Assembly (NCBI GenBank): GCA_019022495.1 | Contig: JAFEKR010000010.1 | Span: 1,984,001 to 2,048,000 of the forward strand | DNA from: Epichloe hybrida | Taxonomy: Eukaryota; Ascomycota; Sordariomycetes; Hypocreales; Clavicipitaceae | DNA length: 64,000 bases | Reading direction: 5' to 3' | Shown here: piece by piece, positions 38,756 to 53,071 of the stretch | Position numbering within the stretch: the stretch's first letter is position 1 | How the letters are laid out: each line of letters starts with the position of its first letter | Notes under the pieces: generated by a model | Database searches by the model: none | Told to the model about the DNA's origin: nothing | What the model saw: the letters and a program-made list of their open reading frames with translations, nothing else | Position numbers and translations under genes: made by a program

Positions 38756-39266
38756 CCTTATACTAACCTTACTAGTCTTTAGAGCTTACTTATAGATAAT
38801 AGATAAGTTATTACTAAGTATCTTTATTATTTAATAAGCTAAAGTAATTTAGAAGGTAACTAATAAAGTCTACTATTACCTAGCTAAGAGGTAAGTCTAT
38901 AAGGCCCTTAGCGCTTAGAATAGCCCTAATATATTACTAATACATTAGCTATTACTATAAGCTAATATATATATATAAAGAGAAAAAGGTAAATAGCATA
39001 GCCCTTATAAGCTATTAGCTACTAATAAGAAGACCTATATAGTTAAAATACCCTATAGCCTAGCTAAGTTTTGCTTTATAGTAGTAAAGCTATATTATAA
39101 GGACTTATAGTATATAAAGGCTAATAAGTAAAGCCTTTAGGATATTAAGGAGTATAACCTAGGCCTAGAGGTCCTTACTTATAATATAGCCCTTTCTTAC
39201 ACTATAGCCCCCTTTAATACTATAGTCCTATTATAAAAAAGGGCTAAGGAAGCCTAGGGGAATAAG
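38756..39266 (+). pseudogene. Copia-B integrase C-terminal part (remnant)
   Basis: Resumes the Copia-B frame after Gypsy-2. A segment at about 38975-39120 reads REKGK, then YKLLATNKKTYIVKIPYSLA, then VVKLYYKD, matching the end of fungal copia integrases. It stops at the solo LTR insertion. The same protein segment is found in Copia-C near 57455. Confidence 0.75.
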
Positions 39267-39272
39267 TTACTT

Positions 39273-39742
39273 TGTCAAGCGGAAAACAACACCCCAAAAG
39301 ACACGATGCTAGCCCACGGTCGTAGGTAGCAGTAACGTCTGCTCACGTTAGAAGGGTTAATTAACTTAACAGTAGCGATTACAATAACGGCTAAATTAGT
39401 CTCTACAAATAGAGATAATTTAGATTAAATAGTCTGTTAGATTAGAAGTAACTTTTTGGTTAAGTTAGGGAAATAATCTTATTAATTTATCTTATTAAGG
39501 TAAACACAATAGCGGCCATAGTAGCGCTAGGCATTTAAGTTAAAAATCTAAAGTTAGGCGTGCATAAAGAACCTTAAAAGAATCTAGCTATAGGTGATCT
39601 CTTTATAGATTAAATGGTCCCTTTGCCTAGATGACTAATATCGTCATCCCTTGTTGTGTTGTTTATCCCTGCGATCCCCTGTATCCCTTGTGCTTGTCAT
39701 CGCGAATACGCGCGTTTATGGGCGCGCGTATCACGGCACACA
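39273..39742. mobile_element. Solo LTR of an otherwise absent retrotransposon
   Basis: 470 bp, starting TGTCAAGCGG and ending CACGGCACACA. It is flanked by TTACTT on both sides (39267-39272 and 39743-39748), and copia sequence continues directly across it. Its first and last 120 bp are rich in CpG (ATCGCGAATACGCGCG), while the middle is AT-rich. No partner LTR or internal sequence is present in the window, so it is a recombined solo LTR or a small non-autonomous element. The TSD could be 5 or 6 bp because of base ambiguity. Confidence 0.8.
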
Positions 39743-39748
39743 TTACTT

Positions 39749-41401
39749 ATAAAGGGTAATAAAGTAAAGGAAGAAAAGAAAGAGATACTAGTTAAGAGAA
39801 AGTAAAGGAGGCTAAGAAAAAACCTTATAGTTTAATTCTTTATTAATAAGGGTATAAAGAAGCTTATAAAGGCTATTAAGGCTAAAGGTAATCCTATAGG
39901 AAGCTATAGAGTTAAAGAACTTATAGTAAGCCTTAAGGTAGCTAAAGCTACCCTTATAAGAAGCTATAAAGCTAGTAGCCCTAGGGAAGTAAAAGTAAAG
40001 GTAACTAGGGCTTAGTTTTATAATTCTAAGAAGCTTATTAGACTTATAAAACCCCTTATATTTATTAATAAAGACTAAGAGAAAGTATTACTTAAGGAGA
40101 TTATAGCTAGAGAAGTGCTAAATATAGTATTCCTTATAGTAAAAGAAAAGGCTAACTAAAACCTTACCCTTTAACTTTACTAAGAGGGAAAGATTATAAC
40201 CCTAGAAAGCCCCTTTAAATAATCTAATTAAGCTAAGATTAATATATTATAAGCTTATAATATATTTAGATTTATAATGTTTAATCTAGTAAAGCACAGA
40301 GGCTACTAGATCTTTAATTCTTATATAGTCTAAGAGATTAAAGGTAAAGGCACTAAAATACTATATAAGAAATCACGCTTTCTTATATAAGGGCATAATA
40401 ATAGAGGAAAAGAGGCTATCTTAACCTAATTGCTAATAATATAGTAATTAAGCTAACGGATTATTATAGCCTTTACTCTGTTATTAAAGCGGAAGGGAAT
40501 TTACCTTTAGCTATAAGATATTATATAAGCTTATGTTTAATCCTAAATAACCTTAAATAGGCTAATTATTATAAAGTTACTAAAGCAAATTACATACCTC
40601 TTTTTAAAAGGTATAATAATAAAGGTTATTAAGCCTCTTTATAGGATTATAAAGGCTAGAACTTACTAGTAGGTAATATATTTTCGCCACTATAGGGATA
40701 ATCTTAATATAATAACCTTAATATACAATCCCTGCCTGCTAATTATAGCCCTAAATAACAAAAACCTCTTTAGTATTGTAAGGATATAAATAGATAACAC
40801 GCTAGGCCTTAGTAATAATGACTTCTTTAAGAAAGAAAAAAAAGAGCTCTAGAAGGTAAAGTTTATAGCTAAAGAAAAACAATGCCTTATAACTACAAAT
40901 CCCCTTATCTTTAATAGCTATATCTTAACCTAGAATACTAATAACTCCCTAACCCTAACCTAAAAGGGCTAAAGTTAGAAGATTAAGGAAATTAACCCTT
41001 AATTACTAATAGCAAGGTAAGATTATATAGAGCAAAGAGCCTAAGGAAGTTATATTATAATAGTCTATTAACTAGAGGCATTATATAACCTATTAATTAC
41101 TATATAACACTAAGAACCCTTTACTAATAATATCTTATGACTTAATAAACGCCTTAAGTGGTAAATTAAGCATTAGTAATAGGGATTGTAGTATATCCCC
41201 TTAACTCTTAAAGAAGCGAAGCTCTTTGTATTTATAAATAGGTCCCTTACTAATAATAAAGATCTAAGCTTATAGATCGGATATATTATTATAATTAGTA
41301 ATAAAGTAATAAAGGATAATAATACCTTTATCTTAAAAGGGAATATTATTACATATAGCTCTATAAAAAGCAAGCGTGTGACCTATAGCGCACTTATATC
41401 T
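39749..41401 (+). pseudogene. Copia-B reverse transcriptase (remnant)
   Basis: Protein signals in order: IITLESPFK (about 40195), IFNSYIV-EIKGKGTKILYKKS (about 40310-40370), GHNNRGKEAILT (about 40390), KPLYRI (about 40620), YNPCLLI (about 40725), and the active-site region IDNTLGL (about 40790, for TDDTL). These match fungal Ty1/copia reverse transcriptases. Interrupted at 41401 by Copia-A within the RNase H region; it resumes at 54736. Confidence 0.82.
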
Positions 41402-41406
41402 AAGCT

Positions 41407-41637
41407 TGTCAAGGTAGGGGTGAAAAAGGATAATAGAAAGCGTTCAATTCGGTCAATCAGAGGTGCAGACAGCACCTGACTTTTGTACTTAAAAGGTACA
41501 TAGTGCGCTATAGTAATAACTAGTCTAAGGAGGTACTTCTAATATATTGTATTCACTAATGTCTAACCTTGCGTTTTATCCTTATTAATACGCGTTACCC
41601 TTATATAACCTATGCTTTAAGGGAGCTCTCCCTAATA
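41407..41637 (-). repeat. 3' LTR of Copia-A
   Basis: 231 bp. In window orientation it starts TGTCAAGGTAGGGG and ends CTCCCTAATA. The left (outer) edge keeps CpA and CpG (TTCAATTCGGTCAATCAG), the right (inner) edge is mutated. Confidence 0.93.
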
Positions 41638-44600
41638 TACCCCCCTTAGCTAAGATATCTATTAAAGCTAAAGATCATAAGCGTAGGAAGAGATTACAAT
41701 AATTTTCTAGTGTTATAATTAAGTAGGAATTTCCTATAAGCTAATCTAGTAATAGAATTCCTTATGTATTTACCTTAATAAAGGCTTTGTAAAGCTATTA
41801 GTAAGTATCTTAGAGGTCTTTAACTAATTTATCTTAATATTACCTAAGGTATATTGCTCTTAAATTCACATTTAATTTATATTAAGATACTTTAGACTAG
41901 TTTAAAGCCTTCCTTCCTTATATTCTATAATACAAATTATCTACTTATTATTACACTAGATAATTAATAAAGAAAGGACTTATACGCTAATATTATAAAG
42001 CAGTCTGCCTAGAGATATGCGCTTTTTTACTCTGTAATTTAATATAAAGAGCTTTGCTTCTATGCTTAAGGTTATTACATAATACTACCTCCTAGACTTC
42101 TAATTAATTATAGCTTTATGCATAATAAAGACATAGCCTTGTGTTAATTTCTAAGTATTAGGGTTATTACTAAGAGAAGTATTAGTGCTAGAGAAAAGCG
42201 TGTTAAAGCTATTCGCTCCTAAGTATTAAATACATAGCTTCCTTGTATTCTAAGCGTACATTAGAGTAGCCTTTGTAAGCTTAATATGCTTTATTAAAGG
42301 GTTTATTATAAAGGAGGCTAGCTTTAAAGCTATAAAGGCTATATTAAGTCTTCTAATAATGTAAAGATAGACTAAAGAGCTAATAACTACTCTATAGTAA
42401 TTAATCTCTTTATTAGTGGCCTTGCTATTATTTAGGATAATTATAGCTATTATTAAAGGTATTGTAATTAAGCTCTTTAAATTATTATTAATAATATTAG
42501 GGATAAACTTCTAAGCTATCTTTTAAATATACGATTCCTATAATAACTATATCTCTTTAGTATTATAATTCCTAATAATTTTAATGCCTAGGAACCACTT
42601 TAAATTGCCTTAGTCTTTAATATCTAGACTATTTATTAACTACTTATATAGCTCTTTAAATTCTGCTTTAAATCTATTTAGAAATAGCACTATAATATTA
42701 TTTACGTAGAAAAACAGGATAAATCTGCCTTTTATAAAGATATATAGGTTTTCCTTTCCTTAGATAAAGCTAAGATTTGATAGGAATTATATTAGGTATA
42801 GAAACCATTATTAAGGAGCTTCCTATAGCTTATATAATACTCTAGTTATCTTCTAGAGATAACCTTATGTATTTATACCCTTTAGTAGCTTATAGAAAAT
42901 AGGTTCTTTAAGTTTTACATGTAAGAAGGCATTCTAAACGTTATATTAACACGTATTAAGATTATTAGCGTAGTAAATAGTAAGTAGTATGCGCAAAGAT
43001 TATAAAGTAAGTATAGTAGTGTAGTTATTAAGGTTATACTTTAGTTATTAGTTACCTTAGACTACTATTTAAGCCTTAAACTCTATAATAATACCTTTTT
43101 TATTAGTTTTATACTTAAAACCCTATCTAAGGTTAATAATTTCCTTAAGATTAAATAATTTATCTAGTATATTCTCCTAGTAGTTTAAGGATTAAAGCTT
43201 TAAAAGCTCCTTTATAATTACTTCCTTCTAGTGGTTATAATACGCTAAGGCTATTACCTAATAATAATACGTAGGTTCTAGGGGTATATCTTTAATATAT
43301 AAACTATATTAAGTTCCTTAGAACACTATTAAGAAAGTAAAAGAAAACTATGCTTACCTAGCTTTTCTTATTTCCTTTCTTTAATGTTTCCTAGTAATAA
43401 TATTATTTATATTAATACTATTATTATAAGGACTATAATTCTCTATAGCCTTACTACCTTTTATAGTAAATTCACTAGTCTTTATAGTAGTTACTATATA
43501 ATTAGCTATTACCTTACTTATAAATTTATTAATCTTATAAAATAGCGTATTATTACCTTATACCTAAAGCTCTAAGTTCTCTATAGTAACTAGCGCCTTC
43601 TAAGAGAAGTTAGGAGGGGTTAAAAGTGCACTAGAAAGGTCCTCTTTATCCCCTATTATATAAGGAGGTGTTTTTACTTTAAACTACTTATTTTGCTAGC
43701 CTATAGCTAATAGTAAAGAGGTAAGATTATTCTCTTTAAGCTTTATTCTAATAAGATCTTAACTAATCTCCTTATTAAGGTCTTTAGCTTTAAGCTCTTT
43801 AAGTAACTTAATTATTAATATCTTCTCCTATTAAGCTAATTCTAGCTTTTCTTCTAGCTTAAAGAAGGAGTTTTTATTAAACTAAACACACGCTAATATA
43901 ATAACCTTATAATTATAAAGCAAAGGCACCTATATAATATATTATGACTTACCTCTATAACTAATAAGGTATCTAATATAAGCTTTTTACTCTAACTATA
44001 GTATTACGTAGTGTGATTTAATATACTCTAGAGCCTTTATTATTATTAGAAAAGCCTTATATCCATAAGCTTGTAAATATATAATTAAAGGCTTTTAAAC
44101 CTCTAATATCTATAAATAGGCTAGGACTGTTTTCTATACCTAATTCCACTAGAGTTCGTAAGGTATAACCTAATTCCCGTAATATTTAAAGGGTGTTTTA
44201 TTTAGTAAATAAACTACTATATTAAAGACTTTATTATTAAGTTCTAAAGGAAGGTAAGCTTTAAGGCTTAATATATAAGCCTTTTACTTAACTACCCCCC
44301 TAGATCTCTTTACCTTTCTATTTTAACTAAGCGTTAAGGGAGCTAAATTATAGACTATAATACTAGTAAAGGCTATCTTATCTCTTATACTCTCTGTAAA
44401 TAAAGCCTTTTTAATATTACTATGTAAAAAGCATAGTTAAACCCTAAATTATATATATAAGAACGCTATTATTATATAGAAGCTATTACGAATTTTATCT
44501 TTAGTCTTAAATAAATAGAAAAAACACATTAAGGTTATAAGGTATGTAAAAACACACTAATACTAATTACTATTTTAGTAAGGAGAGTTATAATACTCTA

Positions 44601-45453
44601 GATTAACTAAAAGGCTATATTTAAGTCCCTAAGGAAGCCCTTCTAGTGTAACTTATAATCTCTAGCGCTTAGCTTTACTTATAGCATAGATCTTACACTC
44701 TATAAGCTTAGGTCCTATTAATTTAATACTAAGAGTAGTGTTTATAATCTTTACAAAGGCCTTCTTACCTAGATAACTATATTATTAATACTAAAGCTTT
44801 ATATCTCCTTTTATAAGTAGCCTTAGTGCTTTACTAGTTATAGTATAGGCCTCTTTTAGGTTATCTAAGAGTATAGATAATATATAAAGCTTATTAATAT
44901 TATAAAGCTTAGTAATAGGATACTTTCCTTAGAATAGGAAGCTTTTCTTCTAGTTCTAATAAATCCCTACCTTTATTAGAATCATTACTAATACTAGGTT
45001 TACGTGGAATTCTAGAATTAGCAAAGCACTCTACACTATAATCCTTCTTAGTCTTTATAATACTAGATCTATAATAGATATATAGACTAGTCCTTATCCT
45101 AAGGATATATAGATTATGCCTTTAGCTCTAACCTTTATCACAATAGTTCTATTAAACTTAGACTATTTAAACTAATAAATATTATTAAAAATATAAACAT
45201 TAGCTCTAGAATTATAGATAACTATATTCTAATTTCCTTTAGAGCTATCTATAGCGTTTAAAGTTAAATATATAACTTCCCTTAAAGGTTAAGAGCTCTA
45301 TAAGTGTATAAATAATAATATATTTATAGTTTTCTCTCCTAGAGTTACCGCAAGTAAGTTATTTATTAGGTTTTATAAGGGGATAATAATATTACCGCTT
45401 TTCTCCCTCTTCTCTAGTTTCTAACTTATAGCTTTTAATCTCTCTTATAGGTT
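41638..45453 (-). pseudogene. Copia-A integrase, reverse transcriptase and RNase H (remnant)
   Basis: Read on the minus strand. The reverse transcriptase active site YVNN (for YVDD) is at 42707-42718, followed by LNRFKAEFKELYK, LDIKD and LKWFLGIKIIRNYNTKEI (about 42480-42690), a clear copia pattern. The RNase H end is at about 41750-42060 (TNSFTK near 41810). Integrase occupies about 44100-45400. The frame is broken by RIP-type stops. The gag part continues beyond Gypsy-3 at 53347. Confidence 0.8.
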
Positions 45454-45458
45454 CTCCT

Positions 45459-45728
45459 TGTCACGGCTTGCACCGAAAGGTTAAGAACGAAGTGATAGCT
45501 AAGACTATCGCAGTCGCTGCTAGATAGATGCTAGCTAGGGGCGGGTGCGTGAAGGTTTTAATCTCTAACCTAGCACCAATAATATGCGTAGTCTTTAATA
45601 AGTACCTCACTTCACAAGCACGTAGCTATCTTATAGCTAGCTAGCCTCTTTATTATTTACATAGCCTAAAGGTTCTCTAAAGACTTGCTTTAATAAATAT
45701 CCTATCTTTAACCTCTATGCTCCTAATA
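45459..45728 (-). repeat. 3' LTR of Gypsy-3
   Basis: 270 bp, in window orientation TGTCACGGCTTGCACC to CTCCTAATA. The outer 150 bp are unmutated; the inner part next to the polypurine complement (ACCCCCCC, 45732-45740) is mutated. Confidence 0.93.
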
Positions 45729-45740
45729 TAATACCCCCCC

Positions 45741-47649
45741 TATATATGATTATCCTTAATTATAAAATAAGCTACTTACTTAGGGCGTGGTTATTATATT
45801 AGAGCTTTATAAGGAAAAATAAGATAAGGTACCTTATATCTAGACGCGTAGGTAAATAAAAAGAAATAATAATAATAATACCACTAATTAAAAACAACCC
45901 CTTATTATAGTTAGTAATGTTCTAATAGTAGCTTACACGTAGCTTTACTATAGTGAAACAAATGTTATTGCCTATTATATAGCTAGAAAAAATAATATAG
46001 ATAACCTATATTAATTTTCGTAATTAGTTAAATAAATAAGGTACCTAATGCTAGGGTTCTAAATAGTCTAACTAGAGGGCTTATATTATAGTTACTATAA
46101 GCTTATAGCTATTAGGCATGTGTGCGTTTAGTAGTGCTAATGGTTGTTATTGTGATTTGTGAATTACCTATACATAGTGCGTTAGATCACTTAAGGGGTC
46201 TAGGGTTAATATAAAAGAGACTGATTTTTCCCCCCTTTTACACTCTTCCTTTCTTTTATAATATCCCTTAACCTTATAAGTTACCCTTACTAGCTAAGTA
46301 GTAGCTCTCTTACTACTATTGCTTAGTAATTGCTAATCTCTTTTAGTCCCTAATTATTATTATTATCTATCCTTATTTATCTTAGTTTCTTGCCCTTATC
46401 TAGCTTATAAGTTTATACTCTTATTAGCATGACTTCCCTATCTAGTCTATTATAGCTAACTTATAGCTAGTTTACTATATCTAAGTCTTATGCCTAAACT
46501 TTACCTTTATTAATACCTTAAGAAGATCTATTAACTAAGAAATCTCCTATAAAGTCTCCCTAAAAGCAAACTTCTTCTAAAATCTTATTATAAGTTTATT
46601 ATATCCTTATAGTGTCTCTATTACTAACTTACTACTAGTAAAATAACTTTAAAGAAGATTCTATATATGCGCTATTATTAGTAAGTAGTAATATAAAATA
46701 TCCTCCTAAAAAACAGCACCTATAAGATTCTAGGATACTTTATTAATAAAAAAACCTTCCTAGCTAAATATAATAAGTCTTTAAGTATAATATCTTTACT
46801 TACTTACTACTTCTTTATAGCTAATATTTAATAGGCTATTTAATAAAATATGCTTATTACTTCTAAAATAATAAAAACTATATTATAGTATATCTTTCTT
46901 AACTAAAATCTGCCTAGTTATTACTAATATACTACTAGACTCTAGCTTAAATTATATAGCTTTATAATAGGCTATTTAAACTTATTAAAGCTATTCCTAA
47001 AGGTAGCTATTACTATTAAAATAAAGTAAGTATATTCCTATTTCCTAGACACTAGATTACTGCTAACTTACTGCTAGCCTATTATAAAAATAAAGAAAAA
47101 GCTATAGAATACTATCCTAGTTTATAAAAATTCTAATAAGCATAGTTATATTTACTATGCTTAAATGTTTGCTAATACTACCTATAAGGTAAAACATAAT
47201 AAATACACCGTAATAGCACTGCTAAGTAATACTATAAATCTAGAGACTTAGATTAATATTATAAACTACCTTTACTTTATAGCCTAGAATATCCTAAAGG
47301 TAAGCTTTCTTAATATATATAGCTAATGCTTAACTAACTTACTAGTAGTTTACACTAAATACTATTAATTTACCTAAATACATTAGTCCTATTAAGCTCC
47401 CTAGTGCACTTTAGGTCTATATATATAAAGAGAGGGATTCTAATAATAAAGATACTCCTAAGGCCTCTTCCTCTATAGCTTCTATAGCTACTAATAATAA
47501 TAAAGGACTAGTAGTCTTAAGGGCTAACTCTATTATAGAGAGATAGGTGCTTAGTAGTTACATAATAGATTATTTAATTTATCTAAGTAAATTAACTTTG
47601 TTTTCTAATATCTTTAGTATATTAAGTTATAAAACGTAACTACCTTATA
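45741..47649 (-). other. Gypsy-3 region between chromodomain and 3' LTR
   Basis: About 1.9 kb, counterpart of 34541-36457 in Gypsy-2. No recognised domain. Around 46120-46220 it keeps more G and C (GTGTGCGTTTAGTAGTGC) than its relatives. Confidence 0.5.
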
Positions 47650-50600
47650 TTAACTTTACTACTTAGCTATTACTTATAGTTATTAATAATTTCTCTAGTA
47701 ATAAAATCCCTTTTTAATACCTAAGAATTCTCTAAAGTATTATAGCCCTTCTATTTAACTAGATATTTATAATGCCTTCTATTATAGTAATATAAAATAA
47801 TTCTCTTAACTTTAAACTCTTATTTATTATCTTTAATAGTATCTTATAGTAAGGATATATTTTCTATATCTATTAGGTCCCCTTTAAAAGGTTTAAGACT
47901 AGTAATATTAAATATATTATATAATTAAGTCCTAGGTGGTAATTTTAATTAATATACTAATCTATAACTTCTAATTACCTTTTTAATCTTATAGAGGCCT
48001 AGATACTTTATAGCTAGCTTCCTACTAGGGTGTCTTAGGTTAATATTTTTTATTAATAATAAAATATAGTTACTAACTTTAAACCTTATTAGAGTTCTCT
48101 TTTAGTTATAATATTTTTTATACTAAGTCTATAAGTTACTTAAAAGCTACTTAATTATAGTATGCTTCTCTCTTAGTGCTAAAATCCTACTTTTAGCTTA
48201 ATTATTTACTAAAGAGATATCTACTACTACTTACTATAGACCTCTAGGATTATAACCTTATAACGCCTCCGCTAGTGTGTAGCTATGCGTTAAGTAATTG
48301 CTTATGTTATACGCGAATTACGCTATTAATAGGTTATCTACCTAATTAGTCTGTTTAGTATAAGTAAAAGCCCTTAAATAATGTTCTAAGACCTAGTTTA
48401 AATATTCTATTTAACTATTTATCTAGGGGTGAAAAGCGGTGCTAAGTAGTTGCTTTATTATAAGAAGATAACAAAAAGTTATCTAGAAACTACTAGTAAA
48501 TGTAAAACCTTAGTTTATTATAATACCTTCTAGGGCTCTATAGTCTCTAAAAACATATTCTAAGAACATAGTTACTAGCCTATTGCTAGTTAGTTGCGTT
48601 AAAATAGAGATGTAAATACTGTATTTTGTGAAATAGTTAATAATAACTAAAATTACGTTATAGGTTTAATTTAAATCTTTCACTAGTGAAAGTCTAGTGA
48701 CAAAATCTATTAATAATTCTTAAAAGGGGCGATTAGGCATTAGCAATATAGCTAGCTTGCTATATGGTTTGTAATGCCTTGGTTTTAAAGTCTAATAATT
48801 TACATAAGTGCTAATATACACCTTTGTATCTTTCTTTATTATTAGCTAATAATATTAGTTTATAATCTAATAAAGAGTTTTGCTTACTCCTTAGTGCCTA
48901 GTAATAAGGTTATTATAAGTTAGCAATAAAATTTCTTTCCTTATACCTAGAGGAATAAAAATATAATTCTTAAATATTAATAGCTTAGAGGGTCTAATTA
49001 ACTATATCTAGGATATAGCTAAATTGCCGCTTTTAAGCAACTTTAATTAACCTATAGTAAAGTTATTGCCTTGCTATGCTTTATATAATAAGACTTAAAT
49101 TAGGGGTTCTAATTCTAAGCTCTTTTCTAAAAAGTTAGAGTTAAACTTAGAAGAGATTCTCTAAATAAATTAAATCCTAGCTATAATATCTCTATAAGTG
49201 ATTAGTTTAATAGATGCTTTTAGTCTTATAGGGACATAGATAAGTAATGTTTTTAAGGGGCGCTCTTGCTACTTACTAGTAATAACCTATGCTAGTCTAT
49301 CCCTATTAGTAATAGCTAGTCTAATAGGAAAATTAAAATAATTAAGCACTAAATAATATATACGCTAGGTACTAATAGTATTACTATAGCTAGCTTATTA
49401 CTTATTAACTAAAGTATAAAAAGTATTAAATAACCTTACTAATATAACTCTTCTGAGATTATCTAGATTATTAGGTTCTTTAGGAATATAGTTAAGTTAT
49501 GATTTTTTAAAACCCTAGATATTAGTAGTATTATTATAGCGTTATTATAACTAACTATTAGTTATATTAAGTAACGTTTTTGTGAAGCCTATAGCATTAA
49601 TAATATTACCATAGTGTTCCTATCTCTTAGTATTTACAAATTTAGATAAAAAGGTAGGAAGTTATATAGTTATTACTTTCTCTTTCCTTGCCTTACTTAT
49701 AAAATCTAGTCTTCTTAAAAGTAAGTTAGTAGGATTTAATTTCCCTATATAATATATAATCTTAAAGTTAAAAGAATAAAGCTTATTAAGCGTAGTTACT
49801 TACTTACTAGTAAGCTTAGGCTTTATAGCAAGGTACTTATAGTTTAAATAATCTATAATAACTTTAATTATATAAGCTAAATAAGCAAGATAGTGTCTCT
49901 ATGTACGAAAAGCCTCTTAGATAGCTAATAATTTACTATTAGGTGTTAAATATTATAATTTAGTATTAGTTATCTTTCTTAATATAAACGCAACTAGGTG
50001 CTAGTAACTTAGCACTAATATTATAAGTATAGCCCTAATTACATGTCTAGATATATCTGTCTTTACTCTAAGATACGTAAGTAAGTTAAAATACACTAAA
50101 ATTAGCGCTTCCTAAAATCTTTATTAAAGCTCTCTAAACGCTACTATCTTACGGGGTTCTAGTTTAAACATTACTAGTTAATTCCCTCTAAGGCAATTTG
50201 TTAATAAAATAATAACTTTACTATACTATTTAATAAAACAGTAGTAAAATCTAGTAAAACTAAGAAATAACTAAATATTAAAAACGCTGCGTAGTATTAG
50301 CTAGGTTATAATTGCTTTAACTCTTACTAGGTCTATTATAATACCTTTCTCTAATATCTTAAAGCCTAAAAATTTAACTTCCTTAACTAAAAATTAATAC
50401 TTCTTAAGGTTAATAAAAAGACCTGCCTCTCTAAACCTACGTAAAACTTGTTTAACGTGCTCTATATAATCCTTAACCCTGCTACTATATATTAGCGTAT
50501 TATCTAGATAGATAATGTAAGTCTTATTAATAAGTCCTTTAAGAGCATTATTAATATACTCCTAAAAAGTCGCTAGTGTATTAACTAGTTTAAATAGTAT

Positions 50601-52582
50601 TACTAGATATTTAAAGTAGCTATATTAACAATAGAACGCTATTTTCCACTTATTGCCTAAGCGGATATGTAGCTAGTAGTATGTATCTTTTAAATCTAGG
50701 ACTATGAAAATAACTACGCCTACTAATTAATTAAGAATTTTAGCAATAAGGGGCAAAGGGGCCTTATTCTTAATTATAATCTTATTTAGGCCCCTATAAT
50801 CCACATAAAGCCTTAATTTCCTTCCTTTCTTTAAAACAAATAAAATTAGGGCTCTAGCTAGGCTAACTAATCTTCTAATCCACCCTTTAAGCTATGCACT
50901 TATAAGGTACTCTCTAAGAACCTCTAGCTTCCTTTTAGCTAAATTATATATAAGCCCCTAAGGTAGTGTTTTCCCTTCTTCTAATTTAATTACATAAGTA
51001 TAACCTCCTAGTTTAGGAAGCTTACCTACTAACTCTTTAGAAAAAACATCTATAAACTCCCTATATTCTTCTAGGATTATTAGTATAAGGCGCTTAGTGC
51101 TCTTATCCTAATTTAACGTAGCTTCTTTGCCGCTTATGTTTTCTAAAATTAGTATAACTATAATACCTTTGCTTTTTTACTATAAATAAGCATACTTAAG
51201 GATCTATATAGCTGCTTTACTATTTATTTATATGTCTATTACTACTAGGTCCTCTAATTAGCTTTTTCCTTTTCCTTTTTAATTTTTGTTTTCTAGAACA
51301 CTTAGCCTAATCTTTATTACTCCTAATAATAAAGTAACTACTACTATTTTTTTCTCTTTATATACTTACTACTTACTATAAGTAAAGGAGAGACATTTTA
51401 TTATTACTAGATATCTCTAGTATTTATGCTCCTAATATATAATTATAGGTAAATACTCTTTAATCTAGTCTATACCTAGAATTATCCCTTTACCTATATT
51501 AGTATAAAGTAGCTAACTTAGCAGACCTTTATAAATCCTATACTGTCTTTTATCTTAACTAATTTTTTTAGAATTCCTTAATATAGAATTACTTTTTTAC
51601 TTACACTCTTTAATATCCTATTTAATTAGATTACACTCTCCTAATCCTTTTTTAATAATAATTTTAGATAAATTATTAAAGACTATATGCCTATATTAAA
51701 CAGCGCTTATATAGCTAACCACTAGTTATCTTATTACAGAGATACTTACATTCTTATTCTATTATCTATAGGGTATTCTATAGTAAGATTACATTCCTAG
51801 GTCTATGCTAATTAAACTAGTATTATATTAGGAGACATAGCTTTATTACTACTTTCCCTATATTTCTTAGTTATATATTTAGTACTTTTATAGGTAAAAT
51901 AATCCAGTGCCTAATAAGTTAGTATAGCATGCCTAGGCTTTTTACATTTATAGCACACTAGGAATAATCTTTTCCCTTAGTCTCCGCTCTATTACTATGC
52001 CTTATTTATAGGTAATATAAAATAAGAGCGTTACCTCTTTCTTTTAGAGTCCTAACCTTTTTTATTATTTTAGCCTAAACCTATTATAACCTTTGCTTTC
52101 TTACCCTAGCCTTATAGTTAGCTCTAGGTTATTAGGATCTCTTAACTAATTATTTACTTCCTTATAGTGTTATTTAAGCTATTTAGAAAAATTATAATTC
52201 TTAGATATATAGGGATTTCTTTAGGTAACTTAGCTTTTACCTTATCTTAGGCTTATATAAAGGATTAAAATAATTAGCTATTCTTTTGCCTAAGATTTAG
52301 CAGTAACCTTATTACTTCTAAGTGTCTTATACCTATATTTATTATTCTAGTTTTTAACTATTCTAGGAAATTTGCCTAGGTAATTAACGAATAATCTACG
52401 TGCCTATCCATAGCTATATAATGTATTTACTATTGCTTTATATTACTAGCTAAGTAACTACTTACATACACTACCTTAGTTATATTATTCTTAAAGGTAT
52501 AGTAGTCTAATTTAAATAGTATGTCTAAGTCTGCTAAGAAATTCTATAGGCTTTTATATATTTCCCCTTTATATATAGGCAT
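47650..52582 (-). pseudogene. Gypsy-3 gag-pol remnant with chromodomain
   Basis: Starts at the minus-strand ATG 52582, equivalent to 29605 in Gypsy-2. By alignment the reverse transcriptase is about 50320-51040, integrase about 47930-48930 and chromodomain about 47680-47830. The 150-bp and 157-bp segments lost from Gypsy-1 are present here. Stops occur throughout. Confidence 0.8.
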
Positions 52583-53071
52583 TTTTATCTGCGTTTTAAT
52601 AAGATTACCTTGCTATATAATTACTGCTATATCACTATAGACTATAGGTAGAATTATAGCTAATGTTTAAGGGGTAATTATAGGTCTAGATTAAGGGGTA
52701 ATTATAGGTTTAGTTTAAGGTCTAGCTAATCCTAGATTTGCCTTAAGCTCTCTAATTTGCGCCTTTATCTATAAGACCTCTTATCTCCTCTAAAGGCAAT
52801 ATAGGTTAGATTATATAACCTTATAGCATTACTATAATGCCCTTTTTTCTTTAGTTATATTATCTATACCTCCACCTAAATTAGGATTAAGTGGCGTTTA
52901 TTATACCTTATTATCTATAGTTCTAGATTATAGGGGTTCCTTATCTTCCTAATTATCTATAGCTTTATTATTATAAGGTACTAGTGTGTTTCTAGTAAAT
53001 CTTTAGAGTATTAGCTATATAATAATCTAGCTAATGGTTTATATCCTTAAAAAGGTTAAGAGAGATTAATT

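Noticed and set aside
41173..41373. 66-codon minus-strand frame
   Set aside because: Antisense to the Copia-B reverse transcriptase remnant.
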